DNA of 28,639 bases from positions 1 through 28,639 of IMG/VR virus record IMGVR_UViG_3300042691_003435; one strand, given 5' to 3'. The notes under the pieces are model-generated. The model saw only the letters and a program-made list of their open reading frames with translations. It ran no database searches and had not been told where the DNA came from. Source of the stretch: a virus. Made by a program: the position numbers and the translations under genes. Below are positions 27,232-28,639 of this stretch, piece after piece (position 1 is the stretch's first letter; each line of letters starts with the position of its first letter).

Positions 27232-28639
27232 TAAGTTGTAATAATTGAAAAATCGTTACGTTTTTCAAACTTAATTACAGATCTAAACTTATCAAATAAC
27301 TGGTCACCTTTATGACTAATAACAAATATGTTAGAATTGTCACCGAATGAATTCATTAGATTTAGAAAATAATCAGTTCCTGCGGTATCTAAAGATGAAT
27401 CAAAAATTTCATCGAGCAATAATAAATTTGTATTGACAGAATTTTTCATCTTAGCAATTTGACGCCATGTAAAGAGAATAGCTAAATCAATGCGCATCTT
27501 CTCACCCTCAGAAAAAGATGCATATGTAAAGTCATCACGATAGCGAGATTTCACAATCTCATTAAATGCCTCATCAAGTTCAAAATGGATATAAGCATCC
27601 ATCGCATTTAAATACTTGTTGATGAGTTTATTCATTACAGGAAGATACTCACGAATAATAGCAGTTTTAATACCAGTATCTTTCAGAAGAATGGATGCAA
27701 CCTCTTCAAGATTTCGAGTTTCCTGTAAAGAATTTTTCTCATTAATCTTATCAAGGGCATCCTTGGCAAGTTGTTTTAACTTAGCCCTTTCTTCATCAAG
27801 ATTCGTAGTGTCTGCTTTGTTTGTTTCTATTTCAGTTTCTAGATCTTTAATTTGTTTGTTTAATAATGTAACTGTCGAATTTTTCGTAGACAGATCGATA
27901 TTTTTTGTAGTAATCTCATCAATGATTTTATTAATGTCCTCCAGCTTTGTGGTCAGCGTGGTTAACGCACTTTCAAGATCTGAAATCTTTTTATTGTTCT
28001 CTTGCATTTTATTATGCAAGTCATGAATAATCTTTTGTTTATGATCTTCTGGAATATCTTGTGAGCAAGATGGACATACATCATGTTCAGTGAAGAATTC
28101 TGCATTATGCTCACAGGTTTCTACTTTCTCATCGAGTTTAGTTTTTAGTTGTTTGGCTTTTTCAATGTCTTCAGATAATTTTTCTTTACCAGTAATACGT
28201 TCTTTAAGTGTAGTGATCTCCGCCACGATGTTGTCGATCTCGCTCTGTGTAGTAGAAATCTGAGTGTTGTTAGCATCAATTTTTGTTTGGACTGCCTTGA
28301 TGCTTTCAGCCTTTGCATTGGAGATAGTTTGAATAAGAGTCTGCTGTGATTCGACTTTGTCTTTTGCACTTTTAATTTCTGTTTCAACCTTAGATAATTC
28401 ATCTTTAGTTTCTTGTGCCTTTTCTTTTAATATCTGATTCATTATTGAAAAAATACGAATATCAAGAATATCTTCAATAACTTCCCTGCGCTGTGCTGGA
28501 GGCAATTGCATAAAAGGAACAAACGAAGCACTGCCAAGAATAACTACTTGGGTAAATGTTTTGTAGTTTAGTTTAATAATTTGCTGCTCTAAAATTTTTT
28601 GATAATCTCTAGAAGCTGCATCTTGGTTTAATAATTCAT
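27231..28639 (-). CDS. 46: gp46 recombination endonuclease subunit (SbcC/Rad50-like), N-terminus beyond window
   Basis: About 469 residues are visible and the frame is open to the window end, so the Walker A region is missing. The visible start reads NYKTFTQVVILGSASFVPFM, then LPPAQRREVIEDILDI, matching the gp46 region after its ATP-binding part. Long coiled coils surround a zinc-hook CPSC motif. The C-terminal lobe has the ABC signature FSEGEKMRIDLA, Walker B NLLLLDEIFD and the His-switch VISHKG. With gp47 (not in the window) it processes DNA ends for UvsX-dependent recombination. T4 gp46 is 560 aa. The 426-aa ORF starting at the internal ATG 28511 is only part of it. Confidence 0.94.
   Translation of the reverse strand, partial: ELLNQDAASRDYQKILEQQIIKLNYKTFTQVVILGSASFVPFMQLPPAQRREVIEDILDIRIFSIMNQILKEKAQETKDELSKVETEIKSAKDKVESQQTLIQTISNAKAESIKAVQTKIDANNTQISTTQSEIDNIVAEITTLKERITGKEKLSEDIEKAKQLKTKLDEKVETCEHNAEFFTEHDVCPSCSQDIPEDHKQKIIHDLHNKMQENNKKISDLESALTTLTTKLEDINKIIDEITTKNIDLSTKNSTVTLLNKQIKDLETEIETNKADTTNLDEERAKLKQLAKDALDKINEKNSLQETRNLEEVASILLKDTGIKTAIIREYLPVMNKLINKYLNAMDAYIHFELDEAFNEIVKSRYRDDFTYASFSEGEKMRIDLAILFTWRQIAKMKNSVNTNLLLLDEIFDSSLDTAGTDYFLNLMNSFGDNSNIFVISHKGDQLFDKFRSVIKFEKRNDFSIITT

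Noticed and set aside
27616-28026. Plus-strand open frame of 136 codons opposite gp46
   Set aside because: It is a shadow of the gp46 coiled-coil codons: it has no ribosome site, low-complexity Ser/Phe/Leu composition, and lies wholly inside a well-identified gene. Other plus-strand frames in the window fail for the same reasons.
1-28639. CRISPR arrays, insertion sequences, integrase or attachment sites
   Set aside because: No regular repeat-spacer pattern, transposase, integrase or terminal repeats were seen; repeats found are hairpins and promoter modules.

Overview
The window is a compact, AT-rich block of a T4-like myovirus genome, most like the marine T4-like phages of ocean bacteria. 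The evidence is the T4 replication and recombination core in T4-like arrangement: DNA polymerase gp43, DexA, clamp gp45, clamp loader gp44/gp62, RegA, helicase gp41, UvsX, DNA ligase, and the 3' part of gp46. Mixed in are genes typical of marine T4-like phages: Hsp20, a CobS/CobT-like ATPase pair, small 2OG-Fe(II) oxygenases, and a NodU-type carbamoyltransferase. The host cannot be named from this window. Every gene I support lies on the minus strand, so transcription runs from high to low coordinates. Genes are mostly joined by 1-14 nt overlaps (TAATG or ATGA). No stretch over 300 bases lacks a gene; the longest is about 210 bases (16866-17076) and is full of inverted repeats.

Layout in transcription order, from high to low coordinates. 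(1) 28639-27231: gp46 recombination nuclease subunit, its N-terminus beyond the window. (2) 27179-24731: promoter, a 57-aa protein, and a large VWA protein with an HExxH motif. (3) 24684-23463: promoter and a CobS/MoxR-like AAA+ ATPase. (4) 23438-22155: promoter, a Lys-rich protein, a terminator, an HTH protein and an all-alpha NTP pyrophosphohydrolase. (5) 22152-17077: promoter, then gp45, a 2OG oxygenase, gp44, a membrane protein, gp62, RegA, a 55-aa protein and a carbamoyltransferase split in two ORFs, then a structured non-coding region with a terminator. (6) 16865-14306: a phasin-like protein, Hsp20, two tiny proteins, rubrerythrin, rubredoxin, a small protein, a 2OG oxygenase-like protein and an Sm-like small protein, then a cluster of hairpins with a terminator. 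(7) 14213-7224: promoter, small proteins, a SWIM zinc-finger protein, DNA ligase, more small proteins, DexA and gp43. (8) 7217-1: promoter, UvsX, a 110-aa protein, gp41, then a DNA-base hypermodification cassette.

The most notable content is that last cassette (4431 to 1). It encodes a TET/JBP-type dioxygenase, a class II glutamine amidotransferase, a GNAT-like protein, an amino acid:DNA transferase (ADDT, formerly alpha-glutamyl/putrescinyl thymine pyrophosphorylase) candidate, an unknown 126-aa protein and a P-loop kinase. Together they suggest a post-replicative route: hydroxylate a 5-methylpyrimidine (most likely thymine) in phage DNA, phosphorylate the hydroxymethyl group, then displace the phosphate with an amine-bearing group that may be further amidated or acylated. 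The dioxygenase and the GNAT-like protein end in the same short peptide (SLEEFF/SLEEFL) that ends this phage's DNA polymerase (SLEDFF). In T4 polymerase the equivalent tail binds the gp45 clamp. I infer that the modifying enzymes ride the sliding clamp. The split NodU-type carbamoyltransferase, co-transcribed with the clamp operon, could be a further tailoring enzyme.

Six promoters with a TTGTC(T/A) -35 box and a 17-bp spacer to TATAAT or AATAAT lie at 7189, 14185, 22124, 23410, 24656 and 27151. Several sit just behind hairpins related to one another in sequence, forming repeated terminator-promoter cassettes.
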